Part shown: positions 5,948 through 8,894 of the stretch, one piece after another
Position numbering within the stretch: the stretch's first letter is position 1
How the letters are laid out: each line of letters opens with the position of its first letter
NCBI GenBank assembly: GCA_039812085.1
Contig: JBDHZU010000080.1
Span: 1-8,894 of the forward strand
Length of the DNA stretch: 8,894 bases
Origin: JBDHZU01 sp039812085
Lineage (GTDB): Bacteria > Actinomycetota > Actinomycetes > S36-B12 > UBA10799
Reading direction: 5' to 3'
The notes under the pieces: generated by a model
The model's database searches: none
Told to the model about the DNA's origin: nothing
What the model saw: only the letters and a program-made list of their open reading frames with translations
Position numbers and translations under genes: made by a program

Positions 5948-8894
5948 GTGAGCGTGACCTATGCCCCCGACCTTTCTGTGCAGCCGGAAGGTCGCCGCTA
6001 TGTGCCTGGGCAAGGCTGGGAAGCGAAGATCCCACGGCTGGCTTCCTGGGTCTGTTACATCACCGCAGCGATCAGCCTGATCGGGGCGATCATTCCGGCA
6101 AGTCGGCAGCCGTTGCGGCCGATCCGCGATGTCGTTGACATTCTGTTTATCTCTGCACCGCCCAACGTCGCCTGGGCTGTCCTGCTCATTCTGTTGGGCA
6201 GTGCGCTGGCCAAGCGCAAGCGAGCGGGCTACTGGATCTTGATGGTGTTGGAAGTCGTGGACTTCCTCTTCACGTTGGCAGCGATGGCTGTGTTCCCCGC
6301 CATCTACCGACAGATGCTCGTGCCGTTGATTGTCACCGCAGTAGTGATTGGTGCGCTGCTCTTGGCGCGCAGCGAGTTCTTCGCGGTGTCCCAGAAGGGC
6401 AATGGCTGGCGGGCGTTGGTGACGTTCCTCGTCGGAGCGGCCATCACCATTGCCGTCGGTGCGGGTCTGGTCACCATGTTCGGGACCACGACGACGAAGG
6501 GTCGTCGAATCCCGTTTGCGACCGGGGAGTTCCTGGACATCCTGCGCCAGAACAGTGCCATCGGGGAAGGCCCGCGGTGGATCATCATCATCATTTCGAT
6601 CCTGAGCTCACTGACGTTCATCGCAACCGCCTGGGTGCTGTTCAAGCCCCGCCGCAAAGTGTTCATGCTGGATGACAAATCCGAGGTGGCGATTCGAGGT
6701 CTGCTGACGGAATACGGAGACCGCGATTCGCTGGGCTACTTCGCGACCCGCCGGGACAAGTCGGCGATCTGGTCACCATCGGGCAAAGCCGCAGTCACCT
6801 ATCGCGTCGTGCAGGGCGTAAGCCTGGCATCGGCTGACCCGATTGGAGATCCGCAAGCCTGGCCGAGCGCGATCGAAATGTGGCTGGAAGAAGCCCGTCG
6901 TCATGCCTGGGCACCGGCGGTGATGGGTGCCAGCTTGGAAGGCGCTGAGGCATACCGCAAGGCCGGACTGGGTGCGATTGAGCTTGGCGATGAAGCAATC
7001 CTGAACTTCCGCGACTTCACGTTGGACGGGCGCAGCATGCGCGTCGTGCGGCAAGCGGTTAACCGGATTGAACGAGCGGGCTACACCGCTCGAGTGCGAC
7101 GTCATGCAGACATTCCCGAAGACCAGATGGCGGAAGCAGTCAAGGTTGCCGACGGATGGCGGGACACCGACAACGAGCGTGGCTTCTCGATGGCCTTGGG
7201 TCGCCTCGGCGATCCACTGGATGGTCGTTGTGTGTTGGTGGAGGCATTGGACGCGGATGGCAATTTGGAAGCCATCATGTCGTTCTCCCCGTGGGGGCAG
7301 AAGGGCTTATCCCTTGACCTGATGCGCCGCTCACGTGACTCGGACAACGGCGTCATGGAGTTCATGGTCGCCAAGCTCGTGGAGGCTGGGCCGTCGGTTG
7401 GTGCCGATCGTGTCAGCCTCAACTTTGCGGTGGCCCGTGCGGTATTCGCCGATGGCGAGAAGCTTGGTGCCGGACCAATCGTGCGTTTGACCCGTGGCGT
7501 GCTGGTGTTCTTCTCCCGGTGGTTTCAGTTGGAGTCGCTTTATCGATCGAACGCGAAGTACGACCCCGATTGGGTGCCGCGCTACTTGATGTTCGAAAAC
7601 GCCGGTGACGTTCCCCGAGTAGGTATCGCCTCCGGTATTGCCGAGGGCTTCATCGTGCTCCCGAGTCTTCGCGGCTGGTTGCAGCGCCGTCGGTCCAAGG
7701 GCGTGAGCCCGCTGACAGCTGCATGTGCAGGTTCGCCAGTTGCGTTGATGGCGGCTGCTGATGCTGCACGTGCGCAGGAGCTGGAAGCTGCAGCAGCGGC
7801 TGAGCAGGCTGATCCGTATGCCGGTTTGCCGGAACAGGAACGTATCCGTCGCCAAAAGCTGGAACTTATGCGCGAACGCGGAGTCGATCCGTACGCGACT
7901 GGATTTACTCGGACGAGTTCGATTAGTCAGATTCGAGCCAAGTATCCCGACCTGGAACCTGATACGCGAACTGGTGAGATCACCAGTATCGCGGGACGAC
8001 TCATGCTCAACCGCGTCACCGGAAAACTCGTCTTTGCTCAATTGCGCGATTGGACGGGCGACATTCAAGTCATGTTGTCGTTGGCTGAGACTGGCGAGGA
8101 CGCACTGAAGGCGTGGAAGACCGAGGTCGACTTAGGCGACATCATCGGTGTGACTGGTGAAGTCATCACGTCCAAACGCGGTGAGCTATCAGTAATGGCG
8201 ACTGAGTTCGTGGTCACGAGTAAGTGTCTGGTGCCGTTGCCGGATAAGCACAAGGGGCTCAGTGACCCTGAGGCTCGAGTGCGTCAGCGGTACGTCGACT
8301 TGATCGTCAATCAGGATTCGCGCGACATGATGCGGATGCGCACAAACATGGTGCGAGCCATCCGCGAGAAGTTGTGGTCCGAAGACTTCGTTGAGGTTGA
8401 GACGCCGATGATGCAGCGCATTCACGGTGGAGCCAACGCGCGTCCATTCGTCACCCACATCAACGCCTACGACATGCGGCTGTATATGCGGATCGCGCCT
8501 GAGCTGTACCTGAAGCGGCTGCTCGTGGGAGGTGCGGAGAAGGTCTTCGAGATGAACCGCAACTTCCGCAACGAGGGCGCAGACTCGACGCACAATCCTG
8601 AGTTCACCAGCCTGGAGATGTACGACGCGTACGGCGATTACGACACCATGCGTGTGCTTACTCGTCAGCTCATCCTGGATGCAGCCGTGGCTGTACATGG
8701 GGAACCGGTTGTGTGGCGGCCAAAGCCGGGCGATGAGGACAACGAGGATGCTCACGAGGTCGTCGATATCTCTGGTGAGTGGCCGGTCATCACTGTGCAC
8801 GATGCTGTGTCGGAGAAGGTCGGCGAGCACATCACGCCGGATACCGATTTGCAGACGCTGGCACGAATCTGCGAGCGACTCGATATTCCACGCG
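5948..8894 (+). CDS. lysX: Bifunctional lysyl-phosphatidylglycerol synthase / lysyl-tRNA synthetase LysX (3' end beyond window)
   Basis: The frame is open from GTG 5948 to the window edge, 982 codons, against about 1170 in Mycobacterium tuberculosis LysX, so roughly 190 residues are missing. The protein charges tRNA with lysine and transfers the lysine to phosphatidylglycerol, making the membrane more positive and resistant to cationic peptides. About six membrane segments lie at residues 31-50, 71-88, 95-118, 122-141, 156-178 and 210-232. A DUF2156 acyltransferase-like domain (about 238-572) contains SADPIGDP (295-302). An Ala-rich charged linker (about 598-653) leads to the synthetase: OB-fold (about 679-713), class II motif 1 with VETPMMQ (P820), GGANARPF (827-834) and motif 2 FEMNRNFRNEG (from 867). 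Motif 3 lies outside. GGGAAG sits 9 nt before GTG 5948; GTG 5954 is an alternative start, and an in-frame TAA at 5915 excludes longer forms. The gene follows aacS by 43 nt and may share its transcript. Confidence 0.94.
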   Translation, partial: MSVTYAPDLSVQPEGRRYVPGQGWEAKIPRLASWVCYITAAISLIGAIIPASRQPLRPIRDVVDILFISAPPNVAWAVLLILLGSALAKRKRAGYWILMVLEVVDFLFTLAAMAVFPAIYRQMLVPLIVTAVVIGALLLARSEFFAVSQKGNGWRALVTFLVGAAITIAVGAGLVTMFGTTTTKGRRIPFATGEFLDILRQNSAIGEGPRWIIIIISILSSLTFIATAWVLFKPRRKVFMLDDKSEVAIRGLLTEYGDRDSLGYFATRRDKSAIWSPSGKAAVTYRVVQGVSLASADPIGDPQAWPSAIEMWLEEARRHAWAPAVMGASLEGAEAYRKAGLGAIELGDEAILNFRDFTLDGRSMRVVRQAVNRIERAGYTARVRRHADIPEDQMAEAVKVADGWRDTDNERGFSMALGRLGDPLDGRCVLVEALDADGNLEAIMSFSPWGQKGLSLDLMRRSRDSDNGVMEFMVAKLVEAGPSVGADRVSLNFAVARAVFADGEKLGAGPIVRLTRGVLVFFSRWFQLESLYRSNAKYDPDWVPRYLMFENAGDVPRVGIASGIAEGFIVLPSLRGWLQRRRSKGVSPLTAACAGSPVALMAAADAARAQELEAAAAAEQADPYAGLPEQERIRRQKLELMRERGVDPYATGFTRTSSISQIRAKYPDLEPDTRTGEITSIAGRLMLNRVTGKLVFAQLRDWTGDIQVMLSLAETGEDALKAWKTEVDLGDIIGVTGEVITSKRGELSVMATEFVVTSKCLVPLPDKHKGLSDPEARVRQRYVDLIVNQDSRDMMRMRTNMVRAIREKLWSEDFVEVETPMMQRIHGGANARPFVTHINAYDMRLYMRIAPELYLKRLLVGGAEKVFEMNRNFRNEGADSTHNPEFTSLEMYDAYGDYDTMRVLTRQLILDAAVAVHGEPVVWRPKPGDEDNEDAHEVVDISGEWPVITVHDAVSEKVGEHITPDTDLQTLARICERLDIPR

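Noticed and set aside
8189..8830. A 213-codon minus-strand open frame opposite lysX
   Set aside because: It is antisense to the conserved synthetase domain and has a His/Val/Arg-rich composition typical of a shadow frame.
1..8894. Mobile elements, tRNA or rRNA genes, CRISPR arrays, defence or toxin-antitoxin systems
   Set aside because: No transposase or integrase motifs, direct-repeat arrays or RNA gene signatures were seen; the window is ordinary chromosome apart from the leader region.

Overview
The window comes from an actinomycete (Actinomycetota). GC content is fairly high, roughly 55-60% by eye. The sulfite reductase closely resembles the mycobacterial SirA/NirA type, and the last gene is a LysX fusion (lysyl-phosphatidylglycerol synthase joined to lysyl-tRNA synthetase), typical of Mycobacteriales and relatives. 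No genus can be named from this alone.

Layout. (1) Positions 1-1968, minus strand: a sulfur-assimilation unit. In transcription order it has a short Cys-codon-rich leader ORF (1968-1867), a non-coding stretch able to form competing hairpins (1864-1784), the ferredoxin-dependent sulfite reductase sirA (1749-61), and the first 21 codons of a small CxxC protein whose ATG overlaps the sirA stop as ATGA (64-1, cut by the window edge). (2) Positions 2023-3604, minus strand: a sugar-porter-family MFS transporter ending in a strong perfect hairpin terminator, which separates it from the sulfur unit downstream. (3) Positions 3605-3870: a divergent intergenic region with a 24-bp inverted repeat that is a candidate operator for the transporter. 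(4) Positions 3871-5904, plus strand: acetoacetate-CoA ligase. (5) Positions 5948-8894, plus strand: lysX, open to the window edge and missing its C-terminal part.

How the parts work together. The sulfur unit reduces sulfite to sulfide for cysteine synthesis. The leader peptide (VCSALCLCCSA end) strongly suggests that expression depends on cysteine supply, as described for polycysteine short ORFs in mycobacteria. The transporter and acetoacetate-CoA ligase are divergent carbon-metabolism genes with no proven functional link. lysX lies 43 nt after the ligase on the same strand and could be co-transcribed with it. It is a membrane-lipid modification gene rather than a metabolic partner.

No mobile element, tRNA, rRNA, CRISPR array or phage feature was seen. 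The most interesting signal is the leader peptide and attenuator ahead of sirA, an easily missed regulatory system. The rest is ordinary chromosomal housekeeping and accessory metabolism.
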